In this document: positions 39,801 through 49,515 of the stretch, one piece after another
Position numbering within the stretch: position 1 is the first letter of the stretch
How the letters are laid out: every line of letters starts with the position of its first letter
NCBI GenBank assembly: GCA_004794655.1
Contig: SMMW01000584.1
Coordinates: forward strand, 8,326,001-8,390,000
Direction of reading: 5' to 3'
Origin: Marisa cornuarietis
Taxonomy: Eukaryota > Mollusca > Gastropoda > Architaenioglossa > Ampullariidae
DNA length: 64,000 bases
Position numbers and translations under genes: made by a program
The notes under the pieces: generated by a model
Seen by the model: only the letters and a program-made list of their open reading frames with translations
What the model was told of the DNA's origin: nothing
Databases searched by the model: none

Positions 39801-42800
39801 TTCTCACACATGAATATGCACAGGTGCGTGTGCGCACGCACACTCTCATTCTGGGGGTGAAAAGAGTGTGGTGAGAATAAGCTGGAAAGTTTTAAAGAAA
39901 TAATTATTAACAATGCTTCTCAGATAAAATTCACTACAGGAGAACTTATGGAGTGAAAGGAACTGCCAGTTACTACCATTGTAACCTTGTAAAAAATTGT
40001 TTCACTTTGTTCACTGCAAACAGTAAGCACATTGTAAACAAGGTCTTCTCCTTTTCAGCGTAGCAAATCTTCTGTTGCTGCTGCATCTTACTATACAGTA
40101 TATCCATAACCCCAAACAAACAACAATAAAGTACACCACACCGACACACAGGCTCTCTCTCTCCCACACCGAAGTGCTGCACAATTATTTAGTGCAACAG
40201 TGAGAAGAAAAAACATCTGGAATCCTCACATCTACCATGCTACCCTTATTAATAATGTTGTTAGCTAACCTCCGGCAAACCTTAATGGTAGGGAGAAGTG
40301 GCAGAACTTTAGTGCTCACAGCCATCTTATGCTTTCCATGCATAAATAGTTTGCAAAAAAATCTATTTTGTAATATGAAATATATAAAACCATTACTGAA
40401 AAAATATGTAATACCAATCATGACATATCTTTGTTATAGCCCTTTTTTATTCTCTGGACAAAAATCTTCACCTCAATAAAATTATGCATAGGTGCATTAG
40501 TACTCAATTTAAAATGTCTACCCTGACAAAACATTTTATTCTAATAGCAAAACTTGCTAAATGAAGTATATGATGCCTAGGTAACATAATAAAGAACTTA
40601 CTGCAGGAAAGAGGAAAATTCTGCAACCTTCACCTTGCTGGTTTATAAATACTACTGATCTAACATGCCATTTCAAATCTGAAGTTTTCAATCTCTTTAA
40701 AAACTTTCTTTACTGATCTCTGCAAAGCTTAAAAAAAAAATAGAACCAATAAAGAATTATAAGAAAGTTGTACGTTTCATGGATACAACTATGAGATGAC
40801 TGTATACCAATGGTTGTTAGACCTCCAACATGCTAGTGATAGACATTTGCTAATGCCTTCAACTCTATCCAAGTCTGGGGATAATATAATTTACCATATG
40901 GAAGAATACCAAACAAATAGCTGATTAGAAAGCAGGCTTAAAACACCTACATGATTTTTAAATTTAACAGGAGAGGATATATTACACCACTGATTATACA
41001 AATTACTCAGTTCATACATGCATCTAACAGTTAAACAGAATTAGCAAGCTTAAAAAAATGGTACGGGGAGGAGAATCTCTGAGGGGACCATCACTCTTCC
41101 AACAGCAACAACACTAAAAAATATCTAGTGAATAGACATGTACAGCAACCCCACCCCCACCACTCTCCCAACTCCTACTGTGGTTGTTTTACTCAAAGTT
41201 CCAATGCAATATTTAAAAGAAAAACTTGCAGTAAAAGTAACATTATATTCAATTTACAAACTTAAAGAACAGTGGGTTGGGGTTGGGGAGAATGACACGC
41301 ATCATGATTAAAGGCAGAATGAACCTCCTACAGTGCAGTTGCGTTTACCAGGGATTGATGGGCATGCAGTTTTGTGGCTTGGAGAAAAGAAGCCATTCAA
41401 ACTGCAGCCACAAAAACTGCACTTCAGCGCGATATTAGTTACCACAAACTGAAGCAATAACAAGGAGTCTACAATAACCTCATCTTAGTTATGACTGCTG
41501 TGGCAATATTCATAAATCACTCATTCTAAAAGCTTTTAATTTTTACTATACTTTAAAAGAAGTCTAAATTTATTGCAAATTTTTAAAAAGTGTATCTGAA
41601 TTCTTGCCATAGTCCCAGGAGCAGAAATATTCTGGACTTCTAAATGCCAAATTATATGAAAAACATTTAAAATATTCAAGTGAGTTCAGTTGCTCTCAAT
41701 CTCTCTCACACACAAATGCACAGTGTGAGAGAAAGAGAGCAAACAAAGAAACTTATGATAAAGTGGTCCTCTAATGCAAGAACATGTGCTCAAGTCAGCT
41801 AATGAATATTCATGTGGCGGAAGGTTCAAAGTGAAACGTTCATCAACAATTAGACTAAAGCTTGAACATAATTTAGTCAAGTACTTATTCTGAGTTGTTA
41901 ACTGCTCAGACACAGCACAAGTCGTTTCTTCAACAGCAACCAAACAGAAGGCATAAGGGACATTAAAAAATAAAAGGTCAGGTGTAAAAATACTTTTGTT
42001 TGCACACATTGCCAACATTACTGGAAGAAAAAAAAAGGGCAGGGGAAAACTAAAGTTATGATTTATTCACCTGGAGAATACTGCTAAGTGGCTAATTCCT
42101 CAGAAAAAACTTACTAAGTATTGATCAGAACCAGACCTCTCCACCTGTCTGGAATTATCACAGTATATTATTCTTCTTGTCACAGCAGCAACTGGGAGAT
42201 TGTGGATACTGCTTTGTTAATCCTAACCAAGACAACTGCTCAATGATTTCTAGCTCCATTTAAATAACAACGATCTGGTCAAAATCATAAATTGCCTTAT
42301 GCATCACAAGAGGCAGTAGTGGAGTATATTCATACCTGCATGCATGTAGCTGCTACCATCTATTAAAAAATGAAGACCATAAAACAAAGCTTCTTATACT
42401 ATTTGCAACAAAAGTGACCTGTAAAGGGCCTAATACCCAACAATTACGCAATGTGTGGAGTTTGGTGAAGTTATAAATTTGTGGGTGAAAACATGGGTAC
42501 ACTCAAAAGCTGTGGATGTTGTAATCCTAAAATTTTCACAGGCTGAAATGCTTCAAAGTTACCTAAAATAATTCCGGCAAACATAATCAGCACAATTTCA
42601 CATAAATGTAGCTATCTGCATAAATTCATGACCTAAGGTAAAATTAAGGTTAACTGTATCAGTTAAGAAGAATACCTTTATATCCTTTCAGTTTTGCCAG
42701 CACTGAGTTTCTGCATTTCTTGGCATATTTTTGTCTAATCTTTCCCAATAAATTTCACCAGAACCACTGCTTCTATTACAATTCTGATCTTGAGAATGAA

Positions 42801-44575
42801 TTACTGGAATGAAGGTCACACATTAGAAGAAAGGCTCGCCTCTTCTGATACCTATTCTTATCATAGCACTTGTAACAATGCCATGAGAGCCAGAAAAAGC
42901 TAGGAGAGCAGCATTTCATTAGCAACCTAATAGTTGGTCAAATTCTTATATGATCCTTTGGACTTATACAGCAATATCTGATATAAAAAGTCCAGCTCAT
43001 TGAACTCCATTGTTAGCAATACCCAAATGCTAATATCACCTGCTAAATTAGCCCAAAGATTAAAATCATCAACTTTGCAATTTCTCATTTTGGTTACACT
43101 TCACCCATACTTTAAAAAGATTGCAGTCTCATTTATCCCTAAATGTTCTCATATCCGATTCATGGCTTGCCGTTCAAAGTGTCAGGAAGACGGATTTTTT
43201 TAATATATGGAAATGAAGAGTCAATGGGCATGTAGCAGGTGACACGGGTAGTGTTTCCACAGCTGTTCAAAATGAAGCTTGAAGTTATCTTTTATGATTC
43301 TTACCAGGTGCATTAACAGCAACTTTCTGACAGATTAAATGAACATATTTTTGTCACCGTTTTCATGTATCTACCTGAAACTTAAACTAGTAACAAAAGC
43401 AGTCTAGGCCTATATCCTTTCCTTCAATTAAACTGGTGAAATAAATAAACTGTCTCTAGTTGTTTGAGAGCATGAACTTCACGTGTGCAGGTCTGCTAAA
43501 ACTGGCGCTCCATACAATGAATTATCAGCATGATATACAGCACCTTATCTGTGGTGTCACCTTATACTTAACCACAGCGCGTACTCCTGTGCTCTTAAGA
43601 AATCTGCTGTGCACATGTTAATCTCACACAAGACATAATTTTTTTTAAGTCAACGTGTGTTGCAAGAAAACAGCTATGCGTACTTTTCACACTCGCGGTA
43701 TATGTACCTAAGGCTTCTTTGAACAAGCAACGATGATCTCTGCTACACCCCTAACAACCCCGTCCCCATAATGCTTGTCAATAAGTTTCGTACTTTTATA
43801 AGAGAGAAGGTTCGTGTAAGGAAAAGCGAGTACACTCTCCTGCTGACAATGTTGTGCGCACACGAAAAAAAATATACTCGAACACTAACAGAAGTGGGGG
43901 AAATACGCTTAATACTAAGACGTACACAGTATATCCACACACACTCACACGCCGCCAATCCTACAACCCCCTTTTTCCAATAAATAGTCTCGTCTATCAT
44001 CTGAAGGCAAAGTTCAAATATTCGTTGTTTATCTACAAGCTTGTTTCATAATATTCATGTAAGCATTCATTTAATATGGTATTTCACTGTATCTCCTCTG
44101 TTCATTAGCAACCGCCTTAAAATCTGGCAGTCATGTGAATTATTTGATCCAAACCGAAAACAGTTTTTAAAAAGTAATGTGATGTGGCTGATGCTATGCA
44201 AAGGGGGTGTAAGGTTTTGCCTCCAGCTGTAAAGTTCTTCCAAACGACTAGCTTCGTGCACGCATGTAGAACATACATACATTCACATAGCAAAATCAGT
44301 GGAGTAATGGGATTCGTGCAACTTTGCAACAAATCAAGAAATGACTCAATCAGCTTACCTCAAAATGTTAAGGCCTTAAAGAAATGATCTCGATAGATTT
44401 CTCTTTAGAGAACCACTAACAGCTTGGTTAAGCGACGCGCTACGCTGCATGATCGCTTTAGCGCCATTTTATCTCGCCTCAACATATCAAGAAAGCATTC
44501 ACGCATTCGCTCAAACACTGAAAAACATGAGAAAGGGTTCCCCCAAGCACACTTACCTTTCATGTTGGCTGACAT
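21568..44575 (-). CDS. HR3: ROR/HR3-type nuclear receptor, NR1F (10 coding exons)
   Basis: Joining, on the minus strand, 44575-44557, 34856-34771, 33613-33472, 32941-32791, 28045-27804, 27320-27199, 26949-26817, 24506-24399, 23872-23756 and 21827-21568 gives 1380 nt: 459 residues plus stop. Every junction keeps phase and has GT/AG ends. DNA-binding domain: zinc cysteines at 14, 17, 31, 34 and 50, 56, 66, 69; P-box CEGCKG (31-36); the C-terminal extension [16 protein letters not shown] is diagnostic for ROR/HR3. A short Ser/Pro/Asn-rich hinge (about 110-212) precedes the ligand-binding domain (about 215-459) with the helix 3-5 signature [23 protein letters not shown] and the AF-2 helix ALHKELF (445-451). 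The family binds AGGTCA half-sites with an AT-rich 5' extension as a monomer in the nucleus; in animals it acts in circadian, moulting or developmental transcription. The length and short N-terminus resemble vertebrate RORB. Oddity: His447 stands where RORs have the Tyr of LYKELF. Confidence 0.95.
21828..23755 (-). other. ROR/HR3 intron 9, with an unclassified insertion
   Basis: A 1.9-kb intron. From about 22300 to 23500 the base composition is distinctly less AT-rich than the surrounding introns and CTCGAG-containing inverted motifs occur near 23415-23460. This suggests an old transposon, but I find no coding remnant or terminal repeats. Confidence 0.5.
23756..23872 (-). CDS. HR3: ROR/HR3 coding exon 9
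   Basis: A 117-nt exon (phase 1 both ends) encoding [20 protein letters not shown] and then [16 protein letters not shown], that is helices 7-8 of the ligand-binding domain. Acceptor CTTTCAG; donor GCAG|GTGGGT. Confidence 0.93.
23873..24398 (-). other. ROR/HR3 intron 8
   Basis: A 526-bp AT-rich intron with strong GTGAGT donor and a short GT run near 24359-24378. Nothing else is seen. Confidence 0.8.
24399..24506 (-). CDS. HR3: ROR/HR3 coding exon 8
   Basis: A 108-nt exon encoding [20 protein letters not shown] and on to EVFSNL, matching the helix 5 / beta-turn / helix 6 region of ROR proteins (family pattern of an acidic residue, RxCRxFxPLxN, then a beta hairpin). Acceptor TTTACAG; donor CTGA|GTGAGT. 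Confidence 0.93.
24507..26816 (-). other. ROR/HR3 intron 7
   Basis: A 2.3-kb intron, of which about 1.45 kb is a LINE insertion (25220-26670). The rest is AT-rich without recognised features. Confidence 0.8.
25207..26683 (-). mobile_element. 5'-truncated Jockey-like LINE with RNase H region, in ROR intron 7
   Basis: On the minus strand the upper part (26123-26659) encodes the post-RT block [20 protein letters not shown] and [11 protein letters not shown] typical of Jockey-like elements, and 25808-26020 encodes the RNase H end ([21 protein letters not shown]). Frames are broken, so it is inactive. The 3' end reads GGCGTTAAAC followed by (AACC)n at 25222-25245, a tail style common in molluscs. 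CAAATCAGTAAAG (25207-25219) and CAAATCACTAAAG (26671-26683) differ at one base and look like the target duplication. The insertion has the same orientation as the host gene. Confidence 0.88.
26817..26949 (-). CDS. HR3: ROR/HR3 coding exon 7 (LBD helices 3-5)
   Basis: A 133-nt exon, residues 255-298, encoding [20 protein letters not shown] followed by [20 protein letters not shown], the nuclear receptor ligand-binding signature. Acceptor GTTTTCAG|AGTCATC; donor GCTG|GTGAGT. Reading past the donor gives an unrelated short tail, confirming splicing. Confidence 0.95.
26950..27198 (-). other. ROR/HR3 intron 6
   Basis: A 249-bp intron, the shortest in the gene, with donor ATG|GTAAAAAA and acceptor TTTTCAG. 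Confidence 0.85.
27199..27320 (-). CDS. HR3: ROR/HR3 coding exon 6 (LBD start)
   Basis: A 122-nt exon completing Val214 and encoding [20 protein letters not shown] and [20 protein letters not shown]. The ISEAHxRTCLYTxEQ pattern is characteristic of HR3 and RORs (helices 1-2). The acceptor is placed at GAGCAG|TTACTTTGG because only this keeps phase with exon 5. Confidence 0.9.
27321..27803 (-). other. ROR/HR3 intron 5
   Basis: A 483-bp intron that contains a SINE-like unit at about 27605-27700. Confidence 0.8.
27605..27700 (-). mobile_element. tRNA-derived SINE (same family as 52130-52275)
   Basis: On the minus strand: GGATGGCCTGGTGGCAAAGT, then GTGGTTTAGCGC (A-box region), AGTAAGGATT, and CTTGGTTCAGATCTTG (B-box region). 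It shares AGCGC-, CCAGTxCAxTAAGGATT and TTCAGATCT blocks with the unit near 52.2 kb, so the two are copies of one SINE. Confidence 0.7.
27804..28045 (-). CDS. HR3: ROR/HR3 coding exon 5 (hinge)
   Basis: A 242-nt exon, residues 134-213, rich in Ser, Pro, Thr and Asn ([20 protein letters not shown]). It shows little sequence conservation, as expected of the hinge, and is placed by phase agreement on both sides and by good sites (GTAATCAG acceptor, CCAG|GTAATT donor). Confidence 0.88.
28046..32790 (-). other. ROR/HR3 intron 4
   Basis: A 4.7-kb AT-rich intron. A TTTAGGTCAC half-site lies at 31317-31325 and an A18 run near 28865-28883. I see no recognisable repeat or coding sequence otherwise. 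Confidence 0.7.
32791..32941 (-). CDS. HR3: ROR/HR3 coding exon 4 (C-terminal extension of DBD)
   Basis: A 151-nt exon, residues 83-132, starting [20 protein letters not shown]. The FGRMSKKQR block is the ROR/HR3 C-terminal extension that reads the AT-rich bases 5' of the half-site. Acceptor TTGACAG; donor CCAC|GTAAGC. It has no internal long ORF of its own, so it is easily missed. Confidence 0.95.
32942..33471 (-). other. ROR/HR3 intron 3
   Basis: A 530-bp AT-rich intron, donor GATG|GTAAGG, no other feature seen. Confidence 0.85.
33472..33613 (-). CDS. HR3: ROR/HR3 coding exon 3 (zinc finger 2)
   Basis: A 142-nt exon, residues 36-82: [47 protein letters not shown]. It holds the end of the first-finger helix and all four cysteines of finger 2. 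Acceptor TGTGCAG in front of GGTTTTTTTAG; donor GATG|GTAAGG. Confidence 0.97.
33614..34770 (-). other. ROR/HR3 intron 2
   Basis: A 1.16-kb intron within the DNA-binding domain, between the K and G of CEGCK|GFF. A short (AAT)n / TATAGCGC-type element lies at 34285-34360. Confidence 0.85.
34285..34360 (-). repeat. Short (AAT)n-TATAG element, copy A
   Basis: On the minus strand: (TAA)n, GATTTATATAGCACATAATC, then GCATGCTCTCAGCGCTTAAG. It shares the layout (AAT)n, TTATA-GCGC-like, about 35 bp, GCGCTT with copies near 51.1, 59.2, 59.8 and 61.65 kb. Confidence 0.6.
34771..34856 (-). CDS. HR3: ROR/HR3 coding exon 2 (zinc finger 1)
   Basis: An 86-nt exon completing Ala7 and encoding [20 protein letters not shown] and VITCEGCK. 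Acceptor CTGTTTCAG; donor GCAAG|GTATGG. The [29 protein letters not shown] block is nearly invariant in RORs. The intron side of its acceptor is bounded by a MITE starting 28 bp away. Confidence 0.97.
34885..35876. mobile_element. Pogo/Tigger-like MITE (outer element)
   Basis: The ends are CAGTCAAACATTGGTTTTCG (left) and, as reverse complement of the right end, CAGTAAGACCTCGGTTTTCG: inverted repeats starting CAG, flanked by TA on both sides (34883-34884 and 35877-35878), as known for pogo/Tigger elements. More GTTTTxGT-type sequence continues inward. No transposase is seen. Without the nested insertion it is about 710 bp. Confidence 0.82.
35180..35460. mobile_element. Second MITE nested inside the first
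   Basis: Left end CTGTCAATTTCGGTCTATTG and the reverse complement of the right end CCATAAATTTTGAACTATAA match imperfectly, flanked by TA (35178-35179, 35461-35462). Internal AAGCCGCACTGG and TTGTGGCTTATAG near the ends are typical of a widespread 'TATAAGCCGC' type of MITE in marine animals. It splits the outer element, so it came later. Confidence 0.72.
37867..37903. promoter_or_regulatory. Cluster of three AGGTCA half-sites in ROR intron 1
   Basis: TGACCT (37867-37872), AGGTCA (37878-37883) and TGACCT (37898-37903) are all perfect nuclear receptor half-sites. The first two form an everted repeat with 5-bp spacing, the last two an inverted repeat with 14-bp spacing. Function is inferred only from the motif cluster. 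Confidence 0.4.
44557..44575 (-). CDS. HR3: ROR/HR3 coding exon 1 (start codon)
   Basis: ATGTCAGCCAACATGAAAG then the perfect donor GTAAGT. It gives MSANMK plus the first base of Ala7, in phase with exon 2, so the protein starts [15 protein letters not shown], closely like vertebrate RORB (a two-residue start then AQIEVIPCK). An in-frame TAA occurs 27 bp upstream of the ATG with no other Met between, which fixes this start. It is a 5' exon whose upstream part is untranslated. Confidence 0.85.
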
Positions 44576-44760
44576 CCTTTCAGAACCGCATTCGTGAATT
44601 TAACCTAAATTCGCCGATTCGGCCTCAATATTTTGCTAACTTCGGAATGGATCTTCCATGGGCCGGATAAAAATAGCACTCTGGACTACTTTAGGTCACG
44701 TTTACAACTTCCAAATATTATCATGACACTGCCTTCCGCACGTTTTCTGTAGCTCACAAT
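44576..44760 (-). promoter_or_regulatory. ROR/HR3 5' leader and probable promoter side
   Basis: Upstream of the ROR ATG. A possible upstream ORF of seven codons (ATG at 44659, stop ending 44636) and a CTATTTTTATCC stretch near 44667-44678 are visible, as is TTTAGGTCACG at 44690-44700. The transcription start is unknown, so these are candidates only. Confidence 0.35.
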
Positions 44761-47700
44761 CTGTTCATCTTGTGAATCGAACAAATAATCGTCATTAGTG
44801 TACAATATCAGCGTATTAGAGGTGAATTTAGCTGCGATGATTGAAGCAGCAAGCACTGACCTATATGCTAAATAGTGGACTATTTTACCACATTCGCGTA
44901 GGAGGACGTAGGGAAACCCGACCTATTTTTCTAGTGTGACCGCTCGTCGAGGCAGCGCCTCATGCAGCTCGCTTTACGAGCAAGTGGTATTTTTAATATG
45001 AGAATCATTGAGAGGTTATTTTCTTGTATTTCTGCCAGCTGATTTCCAGCAGCAGAAACAAAGAGGTTTAACATAAGCATCAGCTGTGTTTTCTTTAAGT
45101 GTATGGCATAACTCGTGCCGTTTTATTTCCTTTTGTGCAACACACTCGCCGGCTTTGGTAATCGTGAACATGTAGGTTTGAAAATTCACAGCTGCACATA
45201 TATTTTTAGTGAACTCGTAATGTTATTTACATTTATATCAGAATATTTTTCGTATCAACTCATATTTGAAATGTTGATTGTTGATTTAGTCGAGCGTTAA
45301 AAAAAACCTCAGATTTTTTTGTCTATAAAATATATGAATGCGGTAACTTTTTTAAGGGGAGAAAGTTTTCTTCTTTATTTATTGTATATATATATATCTT
45401 TTGCATACAACCCGGTTTAAGGTGAAAGCAGAGAATTGATGCATACGACTGGTAAAGAAAACGCTCCTCGTTTTGTGTCTCCACACTGTGAAAGATGACA
45501 GCAGTGACAGAGATAATAGCCAAACGATTCTTTCCCTGGCATGACGTGTTCACGATACTGCACTCTGATAAAGATGGACAAAGAATGAAACGTGAAAAAT
45601 TCGCAGGCTACCGAAGTGCCGTCCAACGATCTTCAACAAGAGCCCATACTAAGCGTGTTTTAATGACACGTTGGCGAGTGTAAACAGCTTTGGGAATAGA
45701 ATATACGATGTTGACACAATTATCTTATTCAGAGATAAAATAAAAAAAAGGATTTCGATAGTATTTTTATTTTCATGCATCTGGCCGATAGCCACGACAG
45801 GTATTCAGCAAGAAATGACGGCGCTGATGGAAATTAACCATTCTTAAATTCTTTAGTGAGTATACGCACAAAAGATGTAATTCTTAGAAACGAGAGAATA
45901 TTTTCATTTGAAAGCTATAAGTCTAGTGTTTGTGGCAGTCTGTGCCTATTTTAGACTTGGGGGTAATATGCATGATACACAAAGATTCCACATGCCTTGC
46001 GCATTGCATTCAGTGAGAGAGACGTTATTAAAAGCTTATCATCAACCCACTATCTAATAACTCGAGGAGCTAAATGCCGGTAGATAAGAAAACGAAATGA
46101 AGAGGAAACTTTAAGTGCAGTCTAGCTTTGTTTCGGGTTGAGAATTAAGAAATCATATTTCATCAGACGACATTTGAAGGTTTTCACAGATATTAGTGAA
46201 GTGAATCTCACTGTCATGGGAAGAGTAGCGTGGGAGAGAGAGAGAGAGAGATAATTTGTGTAATTCCAACAGTAATTTGTCCCAGACTTTACACTAAACG
46301 AATTCTTTTTTTTTTTAATGTTCATAGCGATTGTAAACATCTAAAAAGGGCTGGCATTATTACATCTATATCTGCGATCGAGCGGTGAAAATAAGAACCA
46401 AATACGGGCCAAAAAGCCACAGCCGCAACAATAACTATATATTGATGCCTCGCAACTTAGGATGTGGTTTACTCGACACACAGATACCGTACAGGCAAAC
46501 TTGTGCGCGTAATGCAAGTGCCAGGTGAATGATATAAGACCGGGAAAGAGGGAGGAGGGGGAGGAAGCGAAGTTTCTGAAAGCGGGGATATATTTTATTT
46601 CCAAAATTATTTAACCTCTCAGACGAATAGACAGAAATCGCGTCAAAGTATATGGATCCGAATTTTTAAAAAAAATCAGTTTACTTTTGTCAACAGCGTG
46701 TGCTCATATGCGCCCATACGCATAGTGTCGGGTATCTCTACCCGAAACAAAAATGAAGGCAAATGTTGACACAGTCAGATTGTTCTTGTGTGTAAAATAT
46801 TGTAGACCAGCTGTCACGCGTGCTTCCAGAACTGGTTTCGCAAAGTATAATCGAGATCCCATTTTTTAAACGCGGGCAGAGGTAGCCGTTATCGCAGTCG
46901 AAGTTGGATTTGGATGTTTAGATGTTGTACTTTACATTAAACAAGCGAGTTGGAGGCATAACGACCACATTACGCAATGAGCGGAGAAAAACAGGGAGTT
47001 GGGAGTTCATATTTTGTTCGGTCTGATTCAAACACTGGCTATTAATGTCTAGAGAATATATATACGCTCTAATGTGTTTTACACTTGCTCGCTCTCTCTC
47101 TCTCTCTCACACACTCGCTCACCCACACGGAAGGAGTGTAGAGGGAGGGAGGCATAGAAAAAAGTGTGTCTAAAGATAAAGAGGTGACAGGTGTATAAGC
47201 TACGACACTAACCAAAATTATTAATAATTTGAATCACTAATTAGCTATTATAATTAATTACTAATTGGAAGTTCTGTTATATAAAAGCTACATGATTTTA
47301 ATGAATGATGATTTTGAATACTTTTAAGACAGTTTTTCTTTCTTACAAACCATTTAACTTTCGTTTTTCTTAAGTCTGAAAATAATTTTAAAGGTACTGA
47401 ACAATAATGTTTGGCTTAAAATGGAATAGCAATACCCTTCGTTTTCTCAAAATGCTGAAAAAATTAATATCTGACGGTTCAGAGATGTTCTGGGTCAAGC
47501 GTTCACTCTCTCCCTCCCGCCATGGAAAAGTCCAACAGCGCCAGATACCCTCGACGTGTAAGGTTAGTTCACTACTCTTTCTTGCAATAATGCAGGTGAA
47601 AAAAAATCGTTTGATTTCTATTGCATGCAACGATAAGTTTTCAATAAGAAATGAAAACATTTTCCATTTTGTCAAATGTTAGATTATTTAAATTGATTTG

Positions 47701-47975
47701 TTCGCTTAGGATTTAGAACATTTTGCCTGTTATTTAAATTTAGAATGTAGCGAACGACGTCAGCTCCTACCTACATTTTAAAATTCGTATGTTCTTGCTG
47801 CTGAAACACATCAAGTACAACTTGTATCGCATGATCGCATACATTATTTTAGAATGTTTAAACTATGCACACGGTGTCAAACATTTAAGAAACGCAGATG
47901 ATGTGTGTCCAAAAAGGAAAACTCGGTTTTGCGTATATTTCACAGGAGGAAGATGGAAGGAAAAAGATGAATGCT

Positions 47976-48006
<31 letters not shown>

Positions 48007-48449
48007 GTGAGACAGCCGCGGCCCTTCGATCGCCAGGCAGCAGTTCTGAAAAGCCTTTGTGAGCCTGTAAAGCGGAGAGCCACGGCACAGTACGCCGCAG
48101 TCTTTCACGGCTCGTCAGCTCGACATTATTGTAGTGAATCGAACGTGCACCCACTCGCTCTCAAGGTAGGGTGGTGTGCTGCACACCTTGTTTACCCGCG
48201 CACCTTGGGCAAACCTGCTGCCAACGCTCGCGTGTTACACGCACGCGCATGCACATGAACACACATTACCCGCGCGCTGACATAGAGAGAAGCCTGTATG
48301 CACGCACACACGCGTGCGTAACACACGAACCGAGATATAGCAATGGAAGGGGTACGCGAGATCTACATATGGAGCATGGCACCAGAAAAGATATATAGTC
48401 ATGCTCCTTCTCCCCTTTACATACATGTAAACGCGCGCATAAGAATTCA

Positions 48450-48482
<33 letters not shown>

Positions 48483-49483
48483 GAACCCAGGTACTCATGC
48501 ACGCGAACACGCTGACATCTCGAAGAGTGAATACTTGGGAGCAGTGCTACTCTGTTGAAGATACCGCACTTAGCAACAGCCATGCGAGTCCAGCGGTTGT
48601 TGCGGGTGGTGGGTGGGGTGGGCGTACCTACGTATTTTAAAACTCCAGCCTGAAGTAACACTTCTTTCCAACACTTCTCTGCTGCCCCGCTCTGAGTCTC
48701 GTCAAGGCAAGCTTTCTTTTCCCAGGAGCCAAAAGCCGTAGGGACAGCAAAAGTAAACACGGAGAGAGCTGGGAAGGGGTTTCTAATATAAGCATACACT
48801 TCAGCTGCATAGCTCTAAATGCTGAGCTTGGAACGGGTATGCACGCACTTGACTATCTTTTTTTTTTTTTTTACCTTAACTCTTTGAATACCTATTATTG
48901 ATGTCACTCTATCCTGCTTCTTCGGCTCCACCTCTTACCGCCCCTTCCTTTTTTGTGTGTGTATGTGTGTGTGTGTGTGCGCGCGATCGTGCGTGTTCAG
49001 GCTGAGGCAGTTGTCGTCTGCTCTTTCATTCCCCCTGAAGACGTGGCTTACTGAGTTCTTTAATCAGACCTGTCAGACACGCAGGTGCCTCTAATAACTG
49101 TAAGCGCGACAGCGACACTTTGAGATCTGAACAGGCTCTACAGCGCAATCGTCACCCTCAAACACGACATCGACAAGAGCCTGTCCTGCCAGACAACCCG
49201 ACAGCTGCGCTTGTTTATTTATTTATCGTTAACACTGAAATGGATGCTCAGTCTTACAATAATTGAACTGCGCATTACTCTACAGCTTGATTGACAAACG
49301 TTAGAAGTATTTCTAGCTGCAGTCTCGCCTGGGCTCTTAGCTAAGATATCCCTTTATAGTTTGAACAGATGATAAAAGAAAAAATAAAGAAAAGTTGCTA
49401 TAATCAAACAAACAAGCCAAACAACAATGAAAAATGCTAAAGATTCTCATTTGTGTCAGCAGTTAAGGAATAACTTCGTCTTT

Positions 49484-49515
<32 letters not shown>

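Larger units (their letters stand above)
34857..44556 (-). other. ROR/HR3 intron 1 (9.7 kb)
   Basis: The largest intron, from GTAAGT at 44556-44551 to TTTCAG at 34857. It contains a nested pair of MITEs (34885-35876) and a cluster of three AGGTCA half-sites (37867-37903). The rest, about 36.0-37.8 and 38.0-44.5 kb, is AT-rich with no gene or named repeat visible. Confidence 0.8.

Noticed and set aside
44340..44470. A second strong donor (TTTTGAG, then GTAAGC) upstream of ROR exon 2, suggesting an alternative first exon
   Set aside because: In the phase needed for exon 2 it reads TGA just before the donor, so it cannot carry a start into the protein. It might be a non-coding exon, but nothing shows this.
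48235..48799. Long minus-strand ORFs (up to 177 codons) near 48.5 kb
   Set aside because: They pass through CT, CA and GT microsatellites and show no domain; open frames are expected in such sequence.
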